The position numbers and the translations under genes are program-made. This document shows positions 36,897 to 47,519 of a stretch of DNA of 64,000 bases, one piece after another (within the stretch, counting starts at the first letter, position 1; every line of letters begins with the position of its first letter). The DNA is from Wolfiporia cocos (taxonomy: Eukaryota; Basidiomycota; Agaricomycetes; Polyporales; Phaeolaceae). Below the pieces are notes generated by a model. The model made no database searches, had not been told where the DNA came from, and saw only the letters and a program-made list of their open reading frames with translations. Location: positions 3,348,001 to 3,412,000 of the forward strand of contig JACCLO010000006.1 in NCBI GenBank assembly GCA_029448655.1, in the 5' to 3' direction.

Positions 36897-38391
36897 ATGC
36901 AATTAGAAGGTATAGATTCTGAAAGCAGCTTTTAGTATTACGAACTAAAGCATTGCGGCTACGATAGCTAATGCAACTCAGAAAAGCAATGAATATTTCA
37001 CTACGTCTCCATACGGATATTCCCCAGACGCATGGATTGGTATACTTTTCTTACTGTTTTTTGGGGCGTCTACACGTACGTCCATCTCCCTCAAATCCGA
37101 GACGATGCTTACAGTCAAATTTCAGTATGCCACCTCATCCAAGCGATACATTATCGGCTCTGGTGGCTGTTCCCAACTGTACTACTTGCTGGATGTATGG
37201 AGATTATCGGCTGGATAGGACGTCTGTGGTCGAGCTACAACCTGCTGCTCAAAACACCATACATGATGCAGTAGGCGTTGTGCATTTTGAGCGCATGGTA
37301 CTTCACTAAGCGGCTCTCAGGATAAGCCTCACAATCCTAGCACCTACACCACTAGTTGCAGCGAACTTCATCATGCTTGGACAATGCATACGACGACTGG
37401 GTCAACAATATAGTCGGCTCAGTGCAAAGCGGTGTACGCAGGATTTATCGATTTCTCATGCGAGTGATTCTGATGCGATCCTTCGATTTGCAGACACTGC
37501 CATCTTCCTTAGCTGCGTGAGTCAAGAAAGACACCTCGTATTACGCATCTCATGGGTGATATATAGGATATTATAGCACTTCTAGTCCAGGGTGCCGGCG
37601 GAGGTATCGCTTCAATGTCAGCGGGCAACGGTACTAATCCAGATCTAGTAATTCTTCGGTTTCTGTAAGTCTATGCATATGCTCATGAATGGGATAGGGA
37701 GGAAACCTCATGTTGGCTGGTATCATCTTCCAACTGGGTACGTGGACCATATGCTGCTCAGTACGAGTCGTCTTATAACATGTTGGATCTCTATCAGGTG
37801 CAATCACGATATACGTGCTTCTTGCGACCGAATTTGTTCTGCGTTACTTGCACAACAATCCGCTTAAGGATCGTATCAATACCACAACCTCATACTCCCT
37901 GGATACTCGTATGAAGCAGATGCTGATGGCGCTGGCCTTTAGCAGTCTCTGCATCTATGTTCGGTGAGTCCAAACATAAACTATTGGACTACGAATCTGA
38001 CGTCGACATCATTCAGTACATGGTACAGGACCATCGTGCGTCGAGATACTTTTCGGTTATACAACGCTCCCATTCTAATAGATTGACAGGAGCTCGCTAA
38101 TGGTTGGACGGGTTACATCATCCACACGCAACGGTACTTCGGTGAGTCGTCTCTTGAAACATACGTTTCGCTTGGCCGTTCATTGATTGCCGTGAATCGC
38201 CAGTGATCATGGATGCGCTGATGATAACGTTCGCCATGGGAGTGATGAACATCTTCCATCCCGGTCGGCTACTTGGTCCTGCGGAAATGTGGAAGGAGAG
38301 CATTCCAATGGCCGACATGAACGGCTCTGTGAAGCGTGCAGATCCTGAATATCTCGCTTTGCGGGGAAACATGTCAACGCCAACTGTGTGA
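36897..38391 (+). CDS. RTA1-like seven-helix membrane protein, gene A
   Basis: Eleven exons separated by GT-AG introns of about 45-65 nt give an uninterrupted protein of about 330 residues. It matches the RTA1/lipid-translocating exporter family: YGYSPDAWIGILFLLFFG (helix 1), HLIQAIHYRLWWLFPTVLLA and GCMEIIGWIGRLWSSYN, LKTPYMMQ, LTILAPTPLVAANFIMLGQ, RLGQQYSRLSAKRYTAIFLS, DIIALLVQGAGGGIAS, MLAGIIFQLGAITIYVLLAT, MKQMLMALAFSSLCIYVR, TWYRTIELANGWTGYI, and MDALMITFAMGVMNIFHPGR. Family members sit in plasma or other membranes and are linked to resistance to toxic lipids and drugs. A tiny first exon (ATGCAATTAGAAG, 36897-36909) is chosen because gene B has the same exon and intron. Stop at 38389-38391. 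No damage seen. Confidence 0.85.
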
Positions 38392-40153
38392 ACTGTGATA
38401 GAGCGAAGCCTGCTGCAGCAACCGCGTTCCTCTAGTATGCCGTGTCGGACAGGACTCGTCAATATTATCGTATCGCTATTTACTACGTACATTCTACCGA
38501 CTCTACTGTTGCCTTATCTGCTATACCTCTCGTTTACACGTATGTCTCGGACAGTAACGCAAATATCGGCAACTTCACCATTTATGCGTTATAGACATTA
38601 CCCACTATTCGTCCTGTATCCTCGCGTTGCTATTGATGGACTGCCAAATCTCTGTTAGCGAATATTGCTGATTTGATGACAAACAAAGTAATACCCGCCG
38701 ATGTCGATGACTACAGTCGGTCTCGAAGTGATCCGTGTCACACGGTTAGATCTTAGACTATACGTCCACATTTGGCGGATCATAGCTGACTTCGTTATAC
38801 TCCCACACGCTCGATCCATCCCATTTGAGCATGCCGAAGTCAGCGAGTCAGCAGAAGGAGGATTGGGCAGATCGATGATTACTGGTCGACTTGAGATAGA
38901 AGACATGGTCAATGTAAGCTGGCAAGCTCCTTGCAGTAGATCTTCGCGCACTTGCATGTCCATGCACTATATGGCAGATGACATTGAACACTCTCAAGTC
39001 CTGTGCAGAGGATGATCAGTATGTGTCAACGCAATTATTACAATCAGCGTTTTACTGAGCGGTAAATTGAAATACACAGAATGTTCCGGATGAAAAGGCT
39101 TCAATCCTCATATCCTCACTCAAGAATTGATACGTAGCATATAATGCTCAGATAAAGCAAGTGACTTCACCGTAGGCAAGATGTCTAGTAGGTGGCGGCA
39201 AGCAGACATACTCAGTTTTCTTGAAGAAGGCTCGCGAGGTACTTGCCCCGTGAATGCTTGAAACAGTACCGCGTACTATGCATATGCATTCACCCGTCAG
39301 TGATTACAATCCTACAATAAACTTGGCAGGTACATGAGATATTCAAGCGATTCTTGTTACATATGTGAAATCTGCCTATGGCGTCGAAAGTGGATCGCAA
39401 CCTCGTTGCATAGCCATACTACTCGGATGCTTACGTATTTTGTATTGACTCCTGGAAGAACCGATCGGAAACCAGCTAGCACAACATACATGGTCAGCGC
39501 TGTTACATCTGTAACGGCATCCTTGAGTCAAATTTACAATTGTTCTTACGAAGACCAGGACTATGGGTTTCTAGTGCATCAACGCGGATGCGAATACAGC
39601 GCAGGAGCTAAATTATTATCCGAATTTATGTGGGCAAAGACGACGTCTTAAGTCTGCACGTAGGTATCCTTTAAGTCATGGAGTGAAACTGGTGAAGCTA
39701 TCATACAGAAGCCTGTAAACCTATGGTCTTCTGTGCCGGACCATTGGAGATATCCAATCTTTGCTCATAGCAACCCAGTGACCTTTGGGACAAGAGTATA
39801 CAACAAAATCAGAATAGTTAGTCGGCTCTACATTTTATGCGTCAGATGCAATATGTAGGTGATATAAATTTTGAGGGCTTAAATAGTAAGCTGGCTACTG
39901 CATGTACTATGCCCTCTAATGATAAACAGAGCTCAAAATGCGTTGTCCGCACTGGACGCGAGCTGTCACGGGCACGTGGGATGGTGCGTTCATACCACTC
40001 TAGCTAACATCTCGTTCATTGAGCTACCGGAAGTCTCTTTCGTAACCACCAATGTGCGGATTTATGGCTCGGATATTACCTACAACGCATACATACATGA
40101 CCTTGGAGGTTCGATGAACTGTGCAGAATGGTAGCAACCCACTGGAGCGATTC
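38392..40153. other. Region without a supported gene
   Basis: Scattered open stretches (plus 38701-39015, minus 38655-38963, plus 39334-39651) have no motif I recognise and no consistent splice pattern that I could follow. It may contain decayed gene sequence. Confidence 0.3.
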
Positions 40154-40161
40154 CTCGGTTC

Positions 40162-41170
40162 TAGTGTTGTGAGGTCCGGTCCGGTCCGGTCTTTTGCATG
40201 TTTTGGGCAGGACCGAGGACCGGGACCAGGACCGGACCGCCATGGGCAACGAGGGACCGGACTGAAGACCGGTCCCAAGTAGGACCGCGGTCCTATAGCG
40301 GTCCTAGGACCGGTCTGGACCGGTCCAGGACCGATCAAGTGGTTATTGACTTAACTATAGTTTTATATGTCAGAAACTGCAACAAAAGTGTACTTACTAC
40401 TCGATATATACCAGAACATACTAAGTACAGCCCAAAAATCGGCTATGGTGCACTGATTCTTGATTTCTGAAAGTAAAATTGTATACTGAAGTCAACACAC
40501 AGAAATGACACTGCAGTAACTGCACACCTCAAGTTGTATCTGATGATCATGTGTTGCATTTTTGTATGTGCCACAATGAGTAGCATATAACTACCGCTAA
40601 GCAGCGCTCTGCCAATAACTGGGTGATATTGAATGCACCATGCATGTGTACCATAATATGTGAGTGTTAACACTACTGGATGGGAGAATACACAACAGCA
40701 TGTCAGTCAGCAAAACTAGTGATAATATGAGGACAACCTGTGTGTGCCAAGCATTGCCCAAGACAATAGCAGTACTTCATTGTATCATAAATCAGAAGGT
40801 TTTTGGTTGTTACTATTCATGTCAGCTTCTGTCTGATGTGTTTACCCTAATAGCCAGTGGTATATACATGATGCAGACCCACTCTAGGGGGTCTTAAATA
40901 CTTTGGTTTTATTGTAAATTGGTTAGTCATGGTTCCCTACCTTGGAGTAACCACATTATAAGTGCTATTCTACGATAAATTCGGGACCGGTCCAGGACCG
41001 GTCCAGACCGGTCCTTACCGGTCCTGCAAAATCTGACTACTCAGAAGGACCGGGACCAGGACCGTGTCAGGACCAGGACTGGACCGGACCGTTGAATCGG
41101 TCTTAGTCAGTCCGGTCCTGGTCCGGTCCTTGGTCTTTAGCGGTCCTTGAGACCGGACCTCACAACACTA
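40162..41170 (+). mobile_element. hAT-like MITE, GGTCC family
   Basis: 1,009 bp with terminal repeats TAGTGTTGTGAGGTCCGGTC and the 8-bp duplication CTCGGTTC (40154-40161 and 41171-41178). About 170 bp at each end is filled with GGTCCGG/CCGGACC phrases. The AT-rich interior is non-coding. Confidence 0.92.
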
Positions 41171-41178
41171 CTCGGTTC

Positions 41179-41354
41179 ACCTGGGTGCGATCATTAAGCG
41201 GCTTATGGCGCAGTGTCTCAGCGAGAAAGGTGTCGGCGCACTGCAAAGTGATTGCATAGCTCTACAGTGCTTGTTCATAATGTCGGGATCAGAATCGATG
41301 CCAAAAAGTCTCGCTCAATCCGGCGGCTGAGTGTAGCGCCATGCACGCTTCGGT
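41179..41354. other. Remnant of the pre-insertion sequence
   Basis: One of three short pieces (with 42086-42153 and 42521-42533) left between five mobile elements. Joined after removing the elements, the minus strand is open for about 90 codons into 44385-44520, but I do not recognise the product and chance is possible. Confidence 0.3.
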
Positions 41355-41361
41355 AGTCCCT

Positions 41362-42078
41362 GAGGGACTTCAGTCAATTATCTTAATCTGCCAACTGCCC
41401 TTCGCTTAAGAAATTGCAGTTGCGAGCTAGGTTTGCACAAAGATTAATCTGCTAGCTGCAGCAGATTAATCTACTGTGACAATAAAATGATACATCCAGG
41501 ATTTGAACCAAGGACCTTAGCACAGATGAGAATAACAGCATCGCAGCATACGTTAGCCAACTGAGCTACAGTGCAACTAGTGTCTGCCCCATTTTAAGCG
41601 ATATATAGAGTATTTTGTAAACTTCATTTTCACAGTTTAACATCTTCCATAACACAAATACAAATGAATCTGCCTCTCAAGACCTGTGATTCCAGTGTAT
41701 TCAGCTTTACCATGGTGAGTTGCTCCAGGTCAAGCATGGTAAACTAAGCTACCACTATCATTGATTTTTGTATGCTTGTTGTAGCAGTTAGTTGCCTTGA
41801 TGATTTGCGGAAATTGTGTATAAAATTTGCGTTATATATATTTTGATTGGTCAATGGTAACTGTTGTCACTATGGCTCAGTTGGCTAATTATGCTGTGAT
41901 GCTGATATTCTCATCTGTGCTAAGGTCCTTGGTTCAAATCCTGGATGTACCATTTTATTGTCACAGTAGATTAATCTGCTGCAGCTAGCAGATTAATCTT
42001 CGTGCAAACCTAGCTCGCAACTGCAATTTCTTAAGCGAAGGGCAGTTGGCAGATTAAGATAATTGACTGAAACTCTAC
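41362..42078 (-). mobile_element. Foldback element with tRNA-like arms, copy 2
   Basis: 717 bp with the 7-bp duplication AGTCCCT (41355-41361 and 42079-42085). Ends are GAGGGACTTCAGTC and GACTGAAACTCTAC, as in the copy at 32591. The spacer is inverted relative to that copy. Both arms carry full Pol III boxes: the right arm has A box TGGCTCAGTTGG (41873-41884) and B box GGTTCAAATCC (41931-41941) on the plus strand; the left arm has TAGCTCAGTTGG (41568-41557) and GGTTCAAATCC (41509-41499) on the minus strand. Both point toward the nearest element end. Confidence 0.9.
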
Positions 42079-42153
42079 AGTCCCTCTATAGCCGATCGCG
42101 ATCCCACCTGAGTATGCTGTGGCTCCCAGTCGTACAATCTTGAGGCCCAAATG

Positions 42154-42515
42154 TGTCATGGGCAAAAAGGTGATATCACTCTTCACGCTCCGAAGCAGCG
42201 GCTTCTATCATATTTCACATAGATCAGCGCCCACAACACACGCCGTAATACACATCCCACACTGACACTACGGACGTGTTACTAATTACATATACAGACT
42301 TTACGCAGACTAGTAGGTAGTTCCCCTACATAGTCTTAGCTTAGCCTCACCAAGGCCATTACTGGCCTAATACATACGCACAGACCATAACATACACACA
42401 TACTACAATAATATATATAGGGGGTTGAGCGTTGGGTTCAGACTCCATTCTGAACTTGGCGTTCTTCTGCCTGCCTCACCCCAGTTAGCTCTGAGGGCCC
42501 AGGGTGGTCTTGTCA
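42154..42515 (+). mobile_element. Solo LTR, 362 bp
   Basis: TGTCATGGG to CTTGTCA, flanked by the duplication AAATG (42149-42153 and 42516-42520). It contains GCCATTACTGGC (about 42355-42366) followed by a TATA-like AATATATATA (about 42408-42419), in the plus orientation. Confidence 0.85.
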
Positions 42516-42533
42516 AAATGCAAGTGAGGTATC

Positions 42534-44379
42534 TGTTGGAACATGGATTTGCCGAGGCCGAGCTCGCGCGTGCCTGAACGTCGCGCGCATGTCAGGAGCC
42601 GGGTATCGCGTAGCCGGAGGGTGAAACGGTATATAATAGCTCGATTTTATGTACCGTACCTCACGCGATTGCCCTACGGGCATCGTCACGCCTGTGGACA
42701 AACGCGCTCGTTGAACCGATGTTTTGATTGCTCTGACACAATCGCGTCAGCCCGCTTGGGGGTTTACTACCAAGAGGCTCTGGGGGCAGCCTAAGCCCGC
42801 CGCTCGCTGCGTTGCTTGATCGTGCACGCATGCTGTCGCTCGCCGATGCTCTGCTGGCTGTCGCTATGCCGCAGACCCTTTCCGCCGTCGCCGTCGACTC
42901 ACCTTGCCCGGACGGGGCTGAAGCCGTCTACCCGAACGATCGATGACTGCCGACCGCCGCGCACGCGCACCGCCGTGCATGATCGATCCCGAACCCGAAC
43001 CCGCGCGTACGATTGAACCTGCGCACGAACCGCCAAACCGCCCGCCGAGGGCACCAATTGACGAACGAACCGCCAAACCGCCCGCCGAGGGCACCGATTG
43101 ACGAACTGACCGAACGAACCACCGAACCGCCTATCGAGGGCACCGATCGAACTTTTTGCCGGCGCTGGAGTTGTTGAAGAATCGTCGTACGTCTTGCACC
43201 CTACCTTTGCGCCTAAGGGTCGCCCGTCGGAGCTCACCATGAGCATGGACTATTGGCCAGATGTTGGAGTTTTGGGATGGGTTGTGTTTCTCGATGATTG
43301 AGGGGGTGCGTTGAGGAAGCACAAACGTACGCTGCACGCGCTTCGCTCGAGGGGGTGTGTTGGAACATGGATTTGCCGAGGCCGAGCTCGCGCGTGCCTG
43401 AACGTCGCGCGCATGTCGGGAGCCGGGTATCGCGTAGCCGGAGGGTGAAACGGTATATAATACAGTTGACTCACTCATAATGCATACACTCATAATGCAT
43501 ATCTAGTCATAATGCATAGCTGGAGCCGGGAACCACCATGGGGAGCAGGGAGTTATGCATAAAACGTCATACTGGATAATGCATAGCCTAATCAGGGGTT
43601 ATGCATTAGTATGTCATACCGGATATGGCATAAAAGTAACTTCCTCTGCATAGCAACATTACATTTGTGATTCAGCCAAGTAAATCTAAGGTGCTGTGAA
43701 CCATCTCTAATCGATTTGGACCCTCCATGATTGGCTGCGAGCCAATCACATGACTTGGAGTTCAAGCCAAGCGCTCACCAGTCAATATTACAAGGGGAAG
43801 CGGTCGAAGCATTTTGCTAATCAACCTGCATTGCTCTGTTGTTCAATGTCATGACATCTATACACTGAGCACTGCAAAATCTAACTGCAACAGCCATCTC
43901 AATGCATCACCCAATGCGCTTTGACAAGTGCATTCATTCATGCCGTGATCTGGAATTATGTAAGCTGCGCAAACACTCGAATAGTACTGCCCTTGCATCT
44001 CACAAACAGGTCATGCTTTGGGACTTAGTGTTGAAGAGGAATGATACCGTCATGTAATTCAATGTCACTTGTATTCCATTTGTCATAGCTACATCCTCAG
44101 AACATGTCAACCAAGGTAAGCGAAGGCAGAACGTGACACCGTCATTGCAGGATGTCACAGGATATAACGGTATGTCACCGGAGTCACATGCATGTGACGC
44201 ACATTATAATGCATACCTAGTCATAATGCATAGCGTGAGGTGGGAACCAACGTTATGCATTATGAGTGAGTCAACTGTAGCTCGATTTTATGTACCGTAC
44301 CTCACGCGATTGCCCTACGGGCATCGTCACGCCTGTGGACAAACGCGCTCGTTGAACCGATGTTTTGATTGCTCTGACA
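42534..44379 (+). mobile_element. Miniature LTR retroelement (TRIM-like, Copia-type ends)
   Basis: Two 205-bp LTRs (42534-42738, and 43358-44379 once the nested MITE is removed) begin TGTTGGAACATGG and end GCTCTGACA. The duplication GTATC flanks the whole (42529-42533 and 44380-44384). The internal domain is only 619 bp and has no polymerase; it contains two close copies of a GAACCGCCAAACCGCCCGCC phrase. A purine tract CGAGGGGG precedes the 3' LTR. The LTR carries GTATATAATA as TATA box. The small size and lack of coding make it a TRIM or an internal-deletion derivative. The TGTTGG start is typical of Copia LTRs. Confidence 0.88.
43463..44277 (+). mobile_element. Tc1/mariner-like MITE, copy 1
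   Basis: 815 bp with terminal repeats CAGTTGACTCACTCATAATG and TA duplications (43461-43462 and 44278-44279). Inserted exactly at the TA after the TATA box of the 3' LTR of the miniature retroelement. Subterminal regions repeat CATAATGCAT. Non-coding. Confidence 0.88.
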
Positions 44380-44384
44380 GTATC

Positions 44385-45881
44385 ATCGCCACCATCGTAT
44401 CAGGACCCGTCTTGAGAGTCCTGATCATAATGGCACACGTGTCTCTGGTAAGTGGATCATAGCTGTTGTTCTGTAAGATTGCAGCTGGGTTGAAGATCAC
44501 AGGCCTTCCTTCCTGCTACACTCATCCTCCTGGTTATTACTCAAAGCCAGTAGAATCTGGTAGTTTCGCACAGCTCAAATGCTGCTCAGGTGGCAGCTGC
44601 CATCACTATGGCTCACATCGTGCCAAGATTCAATAGAGAAAGAAAGACGTCCCAGCATGTATAGTCTGCGCAAGCAACTGAGATCAGCGTTGCTATCGAC
44701 CCCTTCAGTATCCAAAAGAGTCACTGCACATCTAACGGCGTTGATGAGTATCTCAACAGCCGTCTCCGCCACAGACAACCTAAGGACGCCCAAGCTTCGC
44801 GAGTCTTCACGGCGACGGTGGTGAGATCGTTGGCAATAGCTAGTCGTACGATGTAGCTTGCGAGCCGAGCGCAGTCGCACGTTACCAAGCTTCGCACAGG
44901 AGCCTTGAGCGTAGAGCGCTCCAGCCACAATCTCGAGCTCCGTCTTCACAAACTCGAGACATTTCGCATGTAAGCAAGTGTGTGTATCGGGGATGTGATT
45001 GTGAAGGACGTGGTCCAGTCTTGGACTGGCACGCGGGAATGAATATACCCCTATAATACAATGACGATTGAGTCGGTCGAATACGGGTGCCTTGGCCAGG
45101 GCGCAGGACGAAGTACGGTCACGTCACTGTGCAGAAGAACTTCGGGCTCGAGGTGCTGATTTAATCGTTCTGGGACGACGTCCGCGCACCGCGCTCCCCT
45201 GCGAAATCTCAAGCATGATACTCATCTAGGAAGATGCCGAACGTTTGCTGTATACGCAGACCGAATCGGGGACGGCGGAAGCCGTCGAATGGTACCGTTT
45301 GCCCGAGATCGCAGGGGCTGCGGTGGCGTTTACGTCCGGAGAAAGTCTGGGCGCGCGTGGAGGCGTCGAGGCGGGACAAGGATTGCGGATTCAATCTCGG
45401 GGATCTGAATGGCGTTGCATCATGGGAATCGTGCGAAGCCACCGCCAAGGCGGTCAGTAGTGTACGTTCTGGGGCATGGGACCATAACTGATCGCTACAG
45501 GTGTTCAGAAGTCAGAGGAATAGTTCAATCGTAGAGAAGCATTACGCCGACTACTTAGCGTCATAGTGCGACTGTGAGAGGGTCCAAGGTGCCGGGCTTG
45601 GGCAACAGGAACGGTACACCGAGTCTCACGGGAAGATGCGGTTCGGAGGGAATGCGAGCTCTCGAGTGCAGCCATTTGACTGATGTCAGACGGGCTTGGT
45701 CATAGAGGCCTACCTAGCCCTAGCCACGCAGAGGTGTCAGGGTCGGCGTCGATATGCCTGAATACATGAGCCATTAGACGACGAGGCATAGAGATACCGA
45801 TATCCGGGGCCGCACCGTAATTGTATATCGTCCCTGCGGTCGACACTACAGTTGCCGACTGCTGATAAGGCAAATTGCTGA
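44385..45881. other. Region without a supported gene
   Basis: Protein-like open stretches occur on the minus strand (44575-44949, and 44385-44520 with PVIFNPAAIL) and on the plus strand (45245-45460). None shows a family motif. The plus strand also shows possible splice sites (GTAAGT near 44450, TTGCAG near 44480). It may be a decayed gene cut by the adjacent mobile elements. Confidence 0.3.
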
Positions 45882-45883
45882 TA

Positions 45884-46592
45884 CAGTTGACTATCTAGTA
45901 ATGCATTAGCTAGTAATGCATATTATCTCATAATGCATAGCCTGAGCTGGGGACCGAGATCGTCCCCAAGGTGTTATGCATATATTTCTGATATTGCATA
46001 ATGCATGCCCGAAGTTGGGGTTATGCATTATTAGATTGGCTATATTTGGTAATTTAGTGCATGCATAGTGTAGTGTGACTCCGTCAGTTCTCCCTGTAGA
46101 CTGTAGACGACCGGAAGCGCAAACCGCGCCCTGCAAAGAAGCCCTGTGCCCATCCTACTGCTAGGGAAAAGCTACCGAAAGCTACCAAAGAGCCTAGGTC
46201 TTCAGCAGTCAAGCCACCAAAATATGCACGAAGCAATCACACTCTTCATGACTGCTCTGTCCTCAGTTTGCAGAAGCTGAGGGTGTCTCGATACTTGTTC
46301 TCCAGCAGCAGTTGCGGAAGCTATGAGCTCATTTACATCACATTAACTTTGATTCACAAAAGCAGAGCATGCTAGATAGGTACTGGCAGGATAGTCTAGA
46401 TGGTAATAGTTCGGCAAACGTATAGTGGCACTCAATGCGATGTTGATGTGACAGAGCGTGACGTACCTGTGCGGGGAGGTCACGTATGATCACAATAAGT
46501 CACACTGTGTGACGGATTTGATCGCGCATAACACCTCATAATGCATAGCAAAATCCGGGGACCGACGGTATGCATTACTAGATAGTCAACTG
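45884..46592 (+). mobile_element. Tc1/mariner-like MITE, copy 2
   Basis: 709 bp with terminal repeats CAGTTGACTATCTAGTAATG and TA duplications (45882-45883 and 46593-46594). It shares the CAGTTGACT ends and CATAATGCAT/AGTAATGCAT subterminal repeats with the MITE at 43463 but differs inside. Non-coding. Confidence 0.87.
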
Positions 46593-46594
46593 TA

Positions 46595-47321
46595 CTATGA
46601 AGTGAGGGCTTTCCCGTAGGGAAGCGGTTCAAAGGAGGCGCTTGTTTGATGTCTGGACGAATGGAATCGAAAACAGATGAGTTCATTCAGTCGAAAACTG
46701 ACTGGACCCAATGCCCCGGCGACGAATCGACTTCCGTGTAATGATGACCTCAGGTAATGGTCGTCACATTCAGCGGAACTTGGAAGGAAGGAGAATCGCG
46801 AGATCGCCAGCTTACCTGAACAAGCACGGAGTTCAATAATTCAATAGATCCTCTTACAATCCCACCGCGCACATCTCGGCATTCAGCGCGGGCCGGGGTA
46901 AGCTCCTCCTGTCCTCATGACACATTTGGCGCTGTGAGGTCTCGAGCGAGCTTTAAGCACGATGAGCTGAGAACATACGCACCTCGCATGTACTAGTTGG
47001 GGTGGCCAGAAGTGTTTGACGAAGATTTCTTAGCTTCGTCGTTAGTTCAACATTCGTCAAGATATTACATGGAAGACCTTGTTCGTCCGATGAGAAGACC
47101 ATGAGTCTCAACGATCGTACACAGGGACGCCTTGCTCTATCGCCAGCATCAGCGTGAGACAGCCAGCGGTCTGCTGAATTGGCGCTGTCTGTTGCCTGAG
47201 CTGCCGCGCTTTGCGATGCAGCATTGCTCGGTGCAGGGTGTCCATGATGAGCTAAAGATGTCATGATCAGTCGCGATAGAATTCGATAGCGTCTTGTGCA
47301 GGTCAGGGACTTACTAACTTC
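46595..47321. other. Region with an unassigned minus-strand ORF
   Basis: The minus strand is open for 155 codons at 46953-47420, starting inside the inverted repeat at 47322. The composition gives no family. I cannot say whether it is expressed. Confidence 0.3.
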
Positions 47322-47519
47322 GGACCACTTCTGCACAATGAACCACTTCTGCACAATGGATCCTGCAGAGGCAACAACGCATCGAAAAATCGTGAAGATA
47401 TTTGTGTGGATACTAGTCATGTAGATAAAGTTTTCTGTATTATTTTCTTTTACATTCCTGACTTATGTCGTTATACAAAATCGATTGTGCAGAAGCGGTA
47501 CATTGTGCAGAAGCGGTCC
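47322..47519. repeat. Inverted repeat with doubled CTTCTGCACAAT motif
   Basis: Left arm 47322-47358 and right arm 47484-47519 are inverted repeats of about 36 bp with about three mismatches. Each arm contains two tandem copies of CCACTTCTGCACAAT (left) or ATTGTGCAGAAGCGG (right). The 125-bp centre is AT-rich. Open frames leave in both directions (minus from 47420, plus from 47406). No TSD was found. Confidence 0.7.

Noticed and set aside
45580..45670. Group II intron fragment (GAGTCTCACGGGAAG, GCGGTTCGGAGGGAA)
   Set aside because: The phrases resemble a group II intron ORF-flanking region, but I could not see domain V or a reverse transcriptase, so the likeness is too short to call.
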